Source of the DNA: Nematostella vectensis
Lineage: Eukaryota > Cnidaria > Anthozoa > Actiniaria > Edwardsiidae
Reading direction: 5' to 3'
Assembly: GCF_932526225.1 (NCBI RefSeq)
Contig: NC_064044.1
Location: 3,562,092 to 3,626,091 of the forward strand
Length of the DNA stretch: 64,000 bases
Position 1 is the stretch's first letter, and each line of letters opens with the position of its first letter. Below are positions 24,701-37,300 of the stretch, piece by piece. Made by a program: the position numbers and the translations under genes. The notes under the pieces are model-generated. The model was not told the origin of the DNA. It saw nothing but the letters and a program-made list of their open reading frames with translations, and searched no databases.

Positions 24701-27700
24701 CTGGCTTCTCTGGAATAAAGAAGAAATGCAATGTCTAGAGAAATCATAATACCTGAAGATTTAAAAAAACCTGAAAGACACAGCTTTAAACCCTGAACTT
24801 ACAGAATGCTAGCAACGAAAGTTTGGTTTTGATTACATTAAATAAATATGGGTACTTGATTTGTGATTCCTGCCCCCTCACCACCATCCCTTCACCACCA
24901 TCCCCTCCCCCCGAAAAATGCACATCCAGCCCATAATGCACCGCCAGCATTAAGAAGAGTTTGATATGGGGTTTGATATGGGGTTGACCTCCACGGTCAG
25001 ACTATATTAGACATGCATAAATAACAACTACCTTGAACCCCTGGTATGGAAAGTCACACTATTAGGAAGAGTAGACTTACTGGTGGCTTTCTTGGCATTA
25101 TATTCAGCAAGTCGCTTCTCCCTTAACTGTCTAGCCTCTTCAGCCTTAAATAGAAATTTGTTAGACATACTCATTATACTCAGGAGACAAAGAAACATAC
25201 AGTGGTAGCCATGCAGGCCCGTAGCCAGGAGTTTGAGAGACGGGGTTTGTTTAACCTTTTAGCGGACCATATTCTTTTAGGTAGCTCGCCCTAGCACGCC
25301 GTGGTACTCAACTTTCTTTTTAGAACAAACCTTCCAATTGACTAAGGGGTGATGCCGACCCCCAGAACTCCCTGGCTACAGGACTTCCATGTAAGAATTT
25401 AAAAGTTAAATTTGATGTTTATAATGTGGTGCTACTTTTATACCTCCTCTTCGTCATCTGAGCCAAACAGATCAATATCAGAGTCATCATCATCTTCCTT
25501 CTTTGCAGCAGCTGGCTTTTCTTCTGGTTTCTATCCACAACAAGGTAGTAATGTTAGACAAACTTTAAGTGATAGGTGGTTGTTTGTAATTTGTTTTAGT
25601 TTTCAAGATTTTTTCATTTAATGTTTGCTTACTATTGCAAAATGCTTTTATAAGAATGATGATTATTGTACAGTGGAACCTGTATTTTATGACATGCCTT
25701 GGGAGAAAGAAAATGTCCTTGATTGAAAAACAGGTCCTTGATTTTCCGATATAAAGGAAAACCCACTGAAAATGTATGGGGGTTAATTATCAACGTTTAC
25801 AAAATAATAATTTTGGTACTTTTTGTAAGACTGTATAGTTTCTTTCTGTGATACTGTAATCAAAATTCCCAAAAAAAAGATTTATGTACAGTAGATCGTG
25901 TGTGGTGTCTTAAGTTTTTCACTGTTTATGATAGACATAATCAGTAATATTGCTGTATCAGGGTTAAAATTATGCTGGGGATAACAGATTTGTAGAAGAA
26001 AGTCGAGAATAACGTTGTATCCAAAATCGTTATTTTTTAAAGGTTATTTCTAATAGATTTCACTGCATTTCTGCTGGGAGAAAGGAGCACCTTCGTAAAA
26101 TCGTGGTTATTGTAAAATCCAGTATCGTAAAATCCAGGTTCCACTGTAGTGTATTTTTTGGTAATTGAAATAAATTGCTCAATATTTTGTTGAAATCTTC
26201 CCTAATTATACAGAACAGGAGGGACTGAATACTTACTTTGGCTGGCGGATCTGCTGATTTCCCTAGGTATGGAACAACATAATGTTAGCAATAGGTAACA
26301 GAAGGTGTTAGTTTATACTATTTACTGAAGTTCAATGGACAATTACCTTATTACACTTAATTTCCGCGACATAAAAATTTTGCGATTTTGAGATGCCGAT
26401 ATTTTGCGACACTTTATTTTCGCGATTTTCCTATTATTTGTAAAATACAGACCACTTTATTTTCGCGATTTTGGGATAATAAATTCAAGGAAATCAAGTG
26501 GAATTAAAATGTGCTGTAATCATCAAAACTGAAACAATTTGAAACAAAAAGAAACTTTTAAAATCGCCAAATTCGCTAAATAAAAGTGACGCGAAAATTA
26601 AGTGTAATAAGGTATTAAAGAGACTGATGTGAAGTATAATATTGTTTCAATGGAAAATCATTTGTAGAGAGACTGGCTTGAAGAAATATACCTTTCAATG
26701 GAAAATCATTTGTAGAGAGAATTGCTTGAAGAAATTGCTATTGCTATTGCTTCAATGGACAACTATTTGTAGTATTACAGTATGTATGTATTGTGTATTA
26801 TTTGAGACTGTCGAGGGGCAAACCTACCTTCCTCAAGCTGGGCCACCCTCAGCTCTAGTTTCTTCAGCATTTCAGTAAGGTCATCTGTCACTGCAGAGAT
26901 AAATACAAAATTCTCAGCACAATGCACATTCAAAAGTAAGGTGCAAATGTAGATCTGACAGATGTACATAATGGTTGCTTGATTTGCAATGGAAACTATC
27001 TTATTCACAAGATTATTTGGGAACAGACAAGGCACTTGTCAAATGCAATAATAATCATATCATCATTAGATTTGTTACTATAATCTGTACCAATAATCAG
27101 CATTATAGATTTGTCGCTATAATCTGTACCTTTGCGAAGGCTTTTATTCTCCTCTTCAAGGTGAGCAATGCGCTTCTCTGGACCCTCATGGCCATGTCCA
27201 TGGTGTCCACCACGCCCATGTCCGTGGCCGTGTCCATGGCCATGTCCGTGATGGCCACCATGATGTCCCCTGGTTGATGAGTTGGGTGTACCAGGAGCCT
27301 GTTGAGAAAACCATTACTATCCATCTTGAATTGATTTAACCACCCTCCAGCATGAATAGTGATACTACTGTAGTAAGCAATTGCTTGACTTAAAAGTAAT
27401 GTAAGCAACAAAATAAATTTAGGCTTCTGTCAGTCAAAAGCCTTGAACTGTTTCATTGGCCTACACTTAAATGGCTTCCAACCAAGCATTGGCCAATAAG
27501 ACGGTACAAAATGCATTCTGCTAAAATTCAAAACTTAATTGACAGAAGTGAGAAGATGTTCAAGCATTTTGTGAATTGCTGGGAGAGTTACTCACAAGCC
27601 CAGTAAACAACAAAACTCATGCTTATAGTACGGTAAGCCTGGATATTTTTTGGGCAGAGCTATTTCTAAACAGTGTCACTTCACTGCTTTTATGTTTGTT

Positions 27701-29258
27701 TTAATGTTTATTTTTGTAGTAGAATTTTGTCAGCGCTCTTTTTGCTATTTAGTGCAAATCAGATTACCATGTTTACATAACCGCATGGACACCATCCTTG
27801 ACCCAATATGCCTTGCTTTCAAAGTGTACCACGATAATCAAGAATAAATATTCTTTTAAATTCTGTTATGAAATGGTTAATGGATAAATGATTTTTAAAA
27901 TGGAAACTGAAGAAGATCAGAAAGGCAGAAAATGGAGTATTTAAGAGTAAGAAGGAAAATGGTTTTAACATAGTTAAAGACTCTTATCAAACACCTTGAA
28001 ATTTTCTTAGGTTTGTTACATTAAATAAGTTTAATTCATTGCATAAAAAAAGCTTATTAAAAATTGTTTGCATTGAAAATGACTAAGGTAAGGCTTCAGC
28101 TTACCCCACTCAGAGTTTGCTGTATTTTTCTACGAGCTTCGGCAATCTCCCTTACAGATGAAGATGCTGAAGACGACCCCTAAGAAAGGAAGAAAATTTA
28201 AACAAACTCTTAACTAATTACAACGTAGCAAAAAAATGTTCCTCTCTGTTGCTTTGATTATATATTCGCAAGACATACAAATAATTATCAGCGTCAGAAA
28301 AGTTTTTATAGGAAAAGTGATTATCTGTGGAATGGGAGTTTTTCCATCTTAAAAAATACAAACTTTGAACCATGAAAATTGCTTATTCTTTGGCTGAATG
28401 AATATCTTCTATTTACTTTTTATTTATTTTTAAAAGGAATTTCTAGATTAAGGAACATCAAACAATCATATGTCGTGTGACACTATATGGTAGAAGAAGA
28501 CTGTAAGACAGGAATAGAGAATTTTGAAAAAAAAAAGAAGAATTAAAGGCATGGTTGGTGACCATTAGATGATGTTAAAATCTCTTTTACCAGAAAATCC
28601 TTCAACATCTATTATAGTCTTGGGTTGTTGATTCATATCATGTAGAATTGGTGTGCTAAACGAATTATACAGCGTATATATATATATATATAGTGGAAGC
28701 ACGGGTGGCCTAGTGTGTTAGCGCGTCGGCCTCTCACCGCTGTGGCCCAGGTTCGAATCCTGGCTCAAACTGGGGATTTTTCCGGGTTCCTGCCTTGAAT
28801 CGAATTTGTCACAAGTGAGTTGAAGTTATTCTCCCGTGTTTCCAGTCTTCTCGGATAAGGACACTCAACCGGAGGTCCCGTCTCTTCAAGCTGTACTACA
28901 ATAAACCTGAACCGAAGGGACGTAAAAGAACCACTGGGGACGCAATAAACCCTCTGGCAGTGACCACCCCCAGTGACAGTGCTTACTAACCGAGGTTACA
29001 CTTGAGTTGGAGCCGTGCTCTGTTGTGTCAACCTTACCGCTATTTCAATATGTGTAATAGTGGTAGAAGCCTTATAAATCATAAATCATATTAATAATAC
29101 AATTCCTCTAGTATTGGAATCCCCCCGTTTCCGATTTTGTTCAACGCTCTTACATGGGTTTTCACCACTCCGGCTAAATGAGCCTGGTAAGTTTCCTCGG
29201 CTTCATCAAACTTGTATCTGTCAAACCAGATGGTTTCGTGCATCATTGCCGCATTCAT
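21778..29258 (-). CDS. EEF1D: Elongation factor 1B, delta-type guanine-exchange subunit (12 exons, 289 aa)
   Basis: Exchanges GDP for GTP on eEF1A in the cytosolic translation elongation cycle. Coding exons: 29258-29154, 28179-28105, 27298-27130, 26890-26828, 26262-26237, 25530-25444, 25144-25081, 24709-24663, 22987-22972, 22892-22830, 22497-22382, 21816-21778. They total 870 nt with consistent phases. The N-terminus ([20 protein letters not shown]) is delta-type. Exon 3 encodes a Gly-His-rich tract, then a leucine-zipper-like segment follows ([35 protein letters not shown]). The acidic motif [17 protein letters not shown] precedes the catalytic domain ([37 protein letters not shown], ending DIVSFNKI). 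The zipper favours EEF1D over the shorter EEF1B2. Exon 9 has only 16 nt. The gene lies head-to-head with SPAG1. The ATG at 29258 fits the family start; three Met codons lie in the first six residues. Confidence 0.95.
22988..24662. other. eEF1D intron 8
   Basis: A 1.7-kb AT-rich intron upstream of the 16-nt exon. I see no recognisable transposon ends or extra exons. Short open frames here, such as 23917-24282, show no family resemblance. Confidence 0.5.
25671..26146. mobile_element. Tc1/mariner-like MITE with TA target site
   Basis: The inverted ends are CAGTGGAACCTGTATTTTAT and, from the right, CAGTGGAACCTGGATTTTAC. A TA dinucleotide flanks both ends (25669-25670 and 26147-26148). The 476-bp interior has no transposase. 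CAGTGGAACC ends and TA flanks fit mariner/Tigger-type elements. It lies in an eEF1D intron. Confidence 0.85.
26344..26614. mobile_element. MITE with TACCTTATTACACTTAATTT ends
   Basis: The left end TACCTTATTACACTTAATTT is matched in reverse at the right end (AAATTAAGTGTAATAAGGTA, with one mismatch near GCGAAAATTAAG). The interior has repeated TTTTCGCGATTTT motifs. About 270 bp, non-coding, in an eEF1D intron next to the mariner-like element. Confidence 0.75.
28674..29095 (+). mobile_element. tRNA-derived SINE
   Basis: Begins at 28693 after a short TATATA run. A pol III box A-like TGGCCTAGTGTGTTAGCG lies at 28706-28723 and a perfect box B GGTTCGAATCC at 28750-28760, in a tRNA-like head. About 300 bp of tRNA-unrelated body follow, ending in ATAAATCATAAATCATA-type tail repeats. 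It sits in eEF1D intron 1, opposite in orientation to that gene. The long body argues against a functional tRNA gene. Confidence 0.8.
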
Positions 29259-30160
29259 TTTAGCTCAAATTTAACCCGTGTCGGTATCCAAAAAGCCCGA
29301 TTTTAGGAGAGCGAGAAGAAATTTCACCACCGGTGAACGAGATTGAGAAAGAGAAAGCTCGAAAGTTCACGTGGGAATTTTATTGACCATTCTATATAAC
29401 GATCATTTTCATTGGCTTATCAAAAAATAAACCAATCGTGACCTCTGTACTAAATCTCTCTTCTCACTTATACCAATGGAAAGAACAAACCTTTCTATTG
29501 GTTGTTCTTCAGGTGGTCCAATCACAGTCGCTGATCGATTTTCAGAGTAGAGATAGCTAAGTTTATGGCGGAAAGTGTCTGAAAGTTTCTGCGAATTTTT
29601 AAAAATTATGAAAATTGTGTAGAGAGGTGAGTTTTATACTTGAATTCGTATAACAGTATGAGCCTGGTTGTTAATGCATTTTATTTTCCTCTTTATTGGA
29701 CTTCAATCGAGGTGCAAATAACTATTTGGTAATAACAGAGATATGCCTAATAACTGCTTTGCACATTTCAAGCAATGGCGGTTGTGTCTGATTGTCAGAT
29801 CGCTTCGTTTCTCTTCTTCTTAGAGGTCCTTCGTATCAGGACCCTCCACACCGCCAGTCCTTACTGTATTTTTGTCACTTTTTGTACTTCGACCCATCAG
29901 AATTGTTGGTTGTCACATAGAATCTTATAACTTTTCTGGCTCGTTTAAAGTGTAAAGATTATGTCGAATCTGTTGTTGTGAACACAAATATCAGAAAAGG
30001 TGCGCCACACACTCGCTTCTAGCTTTGTTTTTATTCCGTTTAGAGCTTTAATTTCAACCTCTAGCATGATTTTAGGTGTCACTCGTCATTTCAAAATGGA
30101 ACAAAGTTAAGTCAAATTTATTATTTTTACCTAACTTGACATATTACTTTGAATATAAGC
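29259..30160. promoter_or_regulatory. Candidate eEF1D promoter region, shared spacer with SPAG1
   Basis: The two genes start in opposite directions, 2.1 kb apart, so the spacer must hold both promoters. The TE-free part here is the likely eEF1D 5'UTR/promoter. I do not see a clear TATA box placed for either gene. A second TE-free stretch, 31028-31376, directly precedes SPAG1. Confidence 0.4.
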
Positions 30161-30163
30161 TTA

Positions 30164-31024
30164 TGCACCTATCAGCGGCTTGCCCGAGGGGTCGACCCCT
30201 GGGGACACCACAGGGATTGTAAAATTGTAGAAACAATCTCAATGATTCCCCCCTGGGGAAGGGAATTTTTCATCTACAAAAGTCCCCTTGTTAGGTTCCT
30301 TTTGCATTGCAATCCCCCTGCTATATAACAGTTCCTAGAAGGTTGACAATATAATTCACCTTGAAGTTGAGACATGACTTGTGATTTAGGAGTTGGAGAC
30401 TTCCCATGAAACACATCAACATGAGACACATCAACTTTTCCCCGTAGTCACATGCCAAATTCCATGCACTTTTCTCAAGAAATTATGGGTGATATTTGCT
30501 TATTGGGTGCCCTTTTTGCCATACAAGCATTTCTAATTACATGCCTGAACACACGAAACTGCTGATAAGAGTGCTGTGTGCGCATTTATAGTTAAAAACA
30601 CAAAAATAAATTCGACAGCATAGAACAATTTATTTAACACACTTGCTGCAAAAAAACTTGTCAAGCAGCTCTGCCTCCTCCTCCCCAACGTCAATACATT
30701 CGATTTTACTAAACTTTTTTACTTCAAATCAGGCAGTCGAGGATGAAAGAGGACGAGCGGTAGTCACTGTCACGTGAAATTAAATCTGGGAAAATACAAC
30801 ACAGGGAGCCCGAACATTTAGTTCAATATTTTTCTTCAAATATGGCGACAAGCTTGCGTCCACGCAGATAAAGGGCCTCAAAACCAAATAATGACATTGA
30901 CGGCGGTACCCAAATATATTTTTGTTGACAAAAGAAGAAATACAAAGTCATGACAATTCCCCCACCCAAAACTTGTTTCGCAACCCCGGGGGTCGACCTC
31001 TCGGGGAATGGGCTGATAGGTGCA
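30164..31024. mobile_element. Non-autonomous DNA transposon with TTA duplication (PIF/Harbinger-like?)
   Basis: 861 bp bounded by inverted ends TGCACCTATCAGCGGCTTGC and, from the right, TGCACCTATCAGCCCATTCC, followed on both sides by related GGGTCGACC sequence. TTA flanks each side (30161-30163 and 31025-31027). A 3-bp TTA/TWA duplication is typical of Harbinger elements, so that assignment is an inference. No transposase is seen. It occupies the spacer between eEF1D and SPAG1. Confidence 0.8.
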
Positions 31025-31376
31025 TTACTGATCCACAAAATAGTCTGATACTAATCTAAGTTCAGAAAATAGAAATTATTAAAAAATCACAATAGCTTGG
31101 TATGAACAGGCAAACACATAAACAGAAAAGCAAAGAAACAAACATACTAATACATACTACATTAAACTAATGAGAATTGAATTAAATTCTAGATTTCAGG
31201 ACTAAATAAAAATAACCAAAACCAATTAGACTAGAAATCACTGTCAGCCGGTGTAGACAATCAGTGTCAGGCTCCATGTTATCAACATATTATTTATAGT
31301 ATTCTCATTAAAATGAACTCAAACTTATCATGGCATTGTTTTAAAAAGTAGATTCATTAAAGCCCAAACTGTAAGC

Positions 31377-34300
31377 ATGGGAACGGAGGGTGTGTATGGC
31401 ACTACAAAGGCTGGGATCCCATTGCACCATCTAGACTACAAGTATGTGGGGTCTTGTTCAGATGGGAAGGAGCTTGAGAAAATCCTCAAGGTGCTGAGGT
31501 CAGGAGAGGAGGGTACATATCCTGAGCTTATAGAATTCACAGAGAAAAGGCTAGAAGAAGTCATGCCAAAGAGTCGAGCATTAAGAAAAGATTTGCCGGC
31601 CAAGTCGTACAGAGATCTTGGAAAGCCTGAGCAAGAGGAACTAGTCAATGACATTGAGGTGAGCTTTACTTTTTTCATATAACAAATTAAAAACTTGCAA
31701 GGAATCTCTTGAAGAGAAGTAGATTTAATTTAGGCTCCAATCATTTCTTCTGAATATAAATCCCTAAAATATACATCATATGAGTTATTTTTATGACTAT
31801 GATAATTTATTTTACAACTAAAAAAAATTCAATTAGTCACATATACTTTTGAACAGGATTCATGCCTAACTGTTGTGGAATGAGAACTTAGAATTCCAGC
31901 CATTAATTCAAAGGCGGTATTTGAAGCCCTTGGACCTAGGACACCTCCCCACTCCACATCATCCCCACCCCAGCTACTGCCATAAGTTTTGTTGTTTATA
32001 TGCAGGTAGAATATATGTAACCAAGGATCTTTCTGTTTTAGGAATGGATGACTGACATCAGTCAGTTAGATTCAAAGCTGAAAACCAATTCAGATGCAGA
32101 GGCGATATCTGACTTTCTCCCTCCTGTGCGGTCATCAAAAACTATAGGCTCAACTTCTTCACCATCACAGGTTAGAATACCATGTGCAGATGAACTCAAA
32201 AAGGGGAAGTTTGGTCCTTGTCTGTGACATGCAGCTTTATAGATTGTGCTAGGTTTAGATTCACTGTTATTTTTATGGATAGTTTTATGCTCAGTTTTGT
32301 ACTAAATACAAACAAACATGCGAAAAAATAAACCTCATAATATTTTGCTTTCTATGAGCTTTACACATCTATCAATTGGTTTAAATCAATGACAATTTCT
32401 GATTTGATCACCTGTATTCTTTGTTTGCCTGTACTTACCAACATGGTAGGGGAAACCTTGATGAGGTATATTAACCTCTTCAACAAAGAAAGGAATGCAA
32501 CAAATTATGGTTACAGATAACATGTATTTAGGCTATTGGTTGCCTATTGGATGGTTGCCAGGAGTTTCATTCAGTTACAGAGTAGGCAGAGGAAATTGAT
32601 AAGTAGGGGTGGAAATTATTAGTTCCAATAAAACCTTAATCAACTTATTTTAAAAAGTAGGCACCACTCGGAAATAGTAGCTGGCGGTTCCCCCAGCCGC
32701 CAGGCCTTAATAAAACCCCTGGTTGCCTCATGTGACTTATCTGCTAGATACTGATAGAGCATGTTAGCTCTATCAGTTAATGTTAAATTTATTACTTTCT
32801 ATTATACTTAGGCCACCAACACATTTGATAGACCACAAGGCAAACAGAAGGGGCCTGTAGCACCAAGATCATACACAGAGTGGGATAAGTAAGTCTAAAC
32901 TTAGACTGCTTGTAGTTGCTTGTTTGGTTAACACCTGTGTACTCGAGTCTGTTTACACAGGCTCGTGTCATGATAAGCTCTGATTTCTCTGTATGCGATA
33001 GAGGAAATGAAAAAAATAAGTGACTGCAAAGTGTTACATTTAGTTACATTAAGATTACTGTTATTTAGTTACCATTAAAGCCCCCATCACTATTTTGTCA
33101 TGACATTTTCCAGTTTTAGACTAGTAATGTTGCAGATTTTGTTTGCTGAAGTATAATAATGTAATCCTTGAATACTCTTTAACCCAGGTTTGACCCAGAC
33201 GAGGAAGTTAAGCTGTTGGAGGAGAAAGAAAAACAGCAAGTCAAAGAGAAGAAAGAGAAAGCTCGCATTAACACAAGGGAAGCCAAGCTACCAACCAATG
33301 TCAAAACACCTGGTGAGCATTTTACTATACCTCACTTTACGTTACCTCACCCAACTCTACCTATCTCACTTTACCTCAACACACATGCATCTAATCTTCA
33401 CACAAACATCACCTCCCTTTACAACATCTAACCTTACCTTACGTTACCTCACCCAACTCTACCAAGCCCACTTTACCTCAACACACATGCATCTAATCTT
33501 CACACCAACATCACCTCACCTTACAACACCTAACCCTACCTTACATTACATATTTCCTAACTCAACTCTGCCAAGCCCACCTCACCTCAACACACATGCA
33601 TCTAATCTTCACACCAACATTACCTCCCTAACCTTACCTCCCAACATCTAACCTTACCTTACGTTACCTCACCCAACTCTACCAAGCCCACTTTACCTCT
33701 TACAACACCTAACCTTACCTTACATTACCTAACCCGACTCTACCAAGCCCACCTCATCCCAACACATCTGCATCTAACATTTACCTTCACACCAACATCA
33801 CCTCACCTTGCAACACCTCACCTTACATTACCTAACCCGACTCTACCAAGCCCACCTCTCCTCAACACACCTACATCTAACATTTACCTTCACACCAACA
33901 CCCCCTCACCTTACCACACCACACTTCACCTCAGTGTACCATATTTGAAGGCATCAGATCATTGATCATTGGCCAGATGCTCTTTGTTCCACAAATTCTA
34001 ATTCATGATTTATTATTCTCAGCTAAGACAGATCAAGAGCTGACGTTCTTGGCAAATAGGGAGAAAGACAAGGGCAATGATGCCTTTCGCTCAGGAGATT
34101 ATAAAGAGTCTTTGGTATACTACACAAGAAGTATTGAGCTCAAGCCAACAGCTGCATCATATAACAATCGGGCAATGGCAGGTATTGTCAATGTGTCCGT
34201 TGTTTTCATTTGATATATGTGTAGTTTATTGTAGGTCAGTAGACTGGTTGGTTGGTTGGTTGGTTGGTCTGTCCGTCTGTCTGGTGTGTCTTCCTGTCTG

Positions 34301-37300
34301 TCTACATCCACCAGCTTCCACATATATGCTATACTCCTGACCCCTCCCTGACATGCTTTGTACCACTGAAATAGAAAAATATATGGCCATTATCACTAGT
34401 ATCACATATCTTTTACAGAAATCAAGTTGTCGGAATATGCCAAGGCGATTGAAGATTGCAATACTGTGATTTTCCTGGAACCAGACAACCTGAAAGGTAA
34501 GCCCATCCATTACATGATGATTACATGTGATCACATGTCAACAATATTGGTTAATGATCTCATGTCAGCAATGTTGGCTAGTGATTTTATGTCAACAGTT
34601 TTAGTGGTGTCATATCAACAATGTTGGTAATGGCAATATTAATGATTTCATCTCAACAATGTTGGTCATGACAATCTTCGCGATGGATGTTGGCCTTAAA
34701 TTTGTAATTGAGTTTCTCATTGTAGTCACCATGTTAAGTTCTGTGTTAATATATATTAGTTATAATATGATGGTTTGGTTACCATAATGTGCTTGTAAGT
34801 ACAAAGTATAGTTTCTTTTAACTTCTGGCCTTGCATTGCAGCTTTTCTTAGAAGAGCCATAGCACAGAAGCAGACTGGTAAGGTCCAGGCAGCAAAGAAA
34901 GACCTGAACAAAGTACTGGAGATCGAGCCTAACAACAAGAGAGCCAAGGTTTAATGTCAGATATAGTATATCCTTACATAGGAGAGCAGGGGGATGATAT
35001 ACAGTATCCTATAATTAGATTGTTTTAAAGTTATAGAAGTCACTGAACTAAGAATTTTTGTGGGGGAAGGGGGGAATCAGGGAATTTGATGTTTCGCTAT
35101 TTGCTAAGATTTTTAACCACATTTTTATATAAGAGGTCAATATAAATATTTGACATTTTATTAAAGCTGGAAAAAGAGGACATTTGTTGAAAAAAAAAAT
35201 AAAGCAGAAATTCATGATGTTAATATAGATATGATCTCTGTAAAGCTGAGAGACCGGTTATGTTAAAGTTTAATTTTATGAATGACTTTATAAAATTAAA
35301 ATTATCTGCACATGTTGCAGCCTCCTAAAGAGACTAATATTAACAGCACATTGATATTGTATAATGTTTCAGCTATTTTATCACAGAGATATTGACAGCC
35401 CCTGGTAGCTTGTTGTATTGAGCACAACGCATATTCAAAAGTTTATTTTATTATTCAGGAACTTCTTGAGGAGATCACGAAGGAAAACAGGTAAGGTTTT
35501 AAGTTCTTATTTGTGTATTAGGTTTATTTTTCAAAGTTCAGGAGAATTGTAAACAGTCGATTAAAAAGATTGTAAACTGTAGTCTAACATCTTCTGTTTG
35601 TTGTTGTAAAGATAATAAAATTTTGGCCATTGCATTATTCATGACTGGAAAGTTAGAAACGTAAAAACATCTGATATTTTCAGTCAAGGGAAGGTGGCCA
35701 AGGAAGCGCAAAGTAAAAGCGAGAGTAATCCAACCTCTAGGAAACAAGGAGGGGGACAGCGGCTCAAGATCGTCGAAGTTGATGAAGAGGAGGACGATGA
35801 GGAGGAAACGGAAGCAGCAGATGAGGAGAAAATCAAGACAGTTAATGGACTAAATGGCGTAGAAAGGCCTGCTGAGAAACCAATGACTAATGGTGTTATT
35901 GAAGGCGCTCTTGCAAAATCTGGAGCCGAGAATGGACTGGAGTTCACTAGTCAAAATAACCGTGCGAAAAAGGATTTAGGTGCAAATATCGCCTCGCTTG
36001 ATACCTCATCTATTGCAGCACCTTTAAGTGTTAACCAGAATAACCAAGTTGCAGAGAAACCACCGATGGAAGTTGCAAGCCAGCCTGCCCCACCCTCCCC
36101 TCCCAGGGATCTACCCAACCTTGCAGTGAGGGCTAAAGATGAGGGAATGAGGCTGTATAAGATTGGCAGATACGCAGAGGCTGTGGAGAAGTACTCCCAA
36201 GCTATAGATGTACTATGGAAAGGTGACCCCTTAATGAGATTATTGTCAGTAGCTCCGGTGATGATGCCTAACCTTTAACCTTTAAATGAGTTAATTGCCT
36301 TTAGCAAGCTAATCCCTCAACGAGGGTGCATCAGTGGTACATGCTTAAAATTAACTCAAGTGATGGAACTACTGTACTTTGTCATTTCTTGTTATCCATG
36401 TCAAAAGACTAACAGCAATTAGGTAGAAGGTTTCTTTTAAACCTTAATGTGTAGGTAATTTTTTCCACTTATACGTCCAACTATTTTTAAATCCCCTAAC
36501 AAGTCTTCCACTATCGTTCATGCTTCAGATAAAAGCCACTTTAAGTCTGCTCTAGCGTCTCTGCTGTATAACCGTGCTTCGTGTCTGGGCAGAATCGGTG
36601 ACGCGTCTGGATGTGTCAAGGACTGTACTTCCTCCTTAAACCTTATCCCAGACTCACTCAAAGCTCACCTGAAGCGGGCAGAGCAGTTCGAGCACTTAGA
36701 AAAGTAAGTACGTGGGGAAGAACAACTTCAAGCACTTAGAAAAGTAAGTACGTGCGGGGAGAAAGGTTCGACTACTTAGAAAAGTAAGCACACGAGATTA
36801 GAACAGTTCGAGCACTTAGAAAAGTAAGTACGTGGGAAGGAACAACTTCAAGCACTTAGAAAAGTAAGTACGTGCGGGAAAAAAGGTTCGAGCACTTAGA
36901 AAAGTAAGTGAATCTGGGCAGAGCAGTTCGACCACTTGGAAAAGTGAGTACATCTGGTTAGAAAAATGTAGTACACTCTACTATGTAACCACGGATTCTC
37001 TTTTATATAGCCTGAAAGTCGAGAATTAACAAATTGACTACAGTTTCCGTGGTATGTACTTTTATACGCAACGATATTTGCCATCTCATAAAAATGTTGT
37101 TTCACGAGTAAAGGGTTGTAAAAGGCTCAGAACCAAGTTCGTGAACTTGGGTCGAACCTTTTTTGGTACCTTTTTACTCAAGTGAACTTGCCTTGCATTA
37201 TGTGAATGACGAATGGTGTGGTATGTCTCCTCTTCGGATTGGTTTCCCCCACTTAGAAGGGGAGATCACGGGCGCTAAACGAGTGTTGTAGAAATGTGGA

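Noticed and set aside
28693-28770. tRNA gene
   Set aside because: Boxes A and B are good, but the acceptor stem does not close well and a 300-bp non-tRNA body follows, as in a SINE.
33190-33651. 153-codon frame after SPAG1 exon 4
   Set aside because: Starts in the exon in the wrong frame and continues in the intronic pyrimidine-rich repeat.
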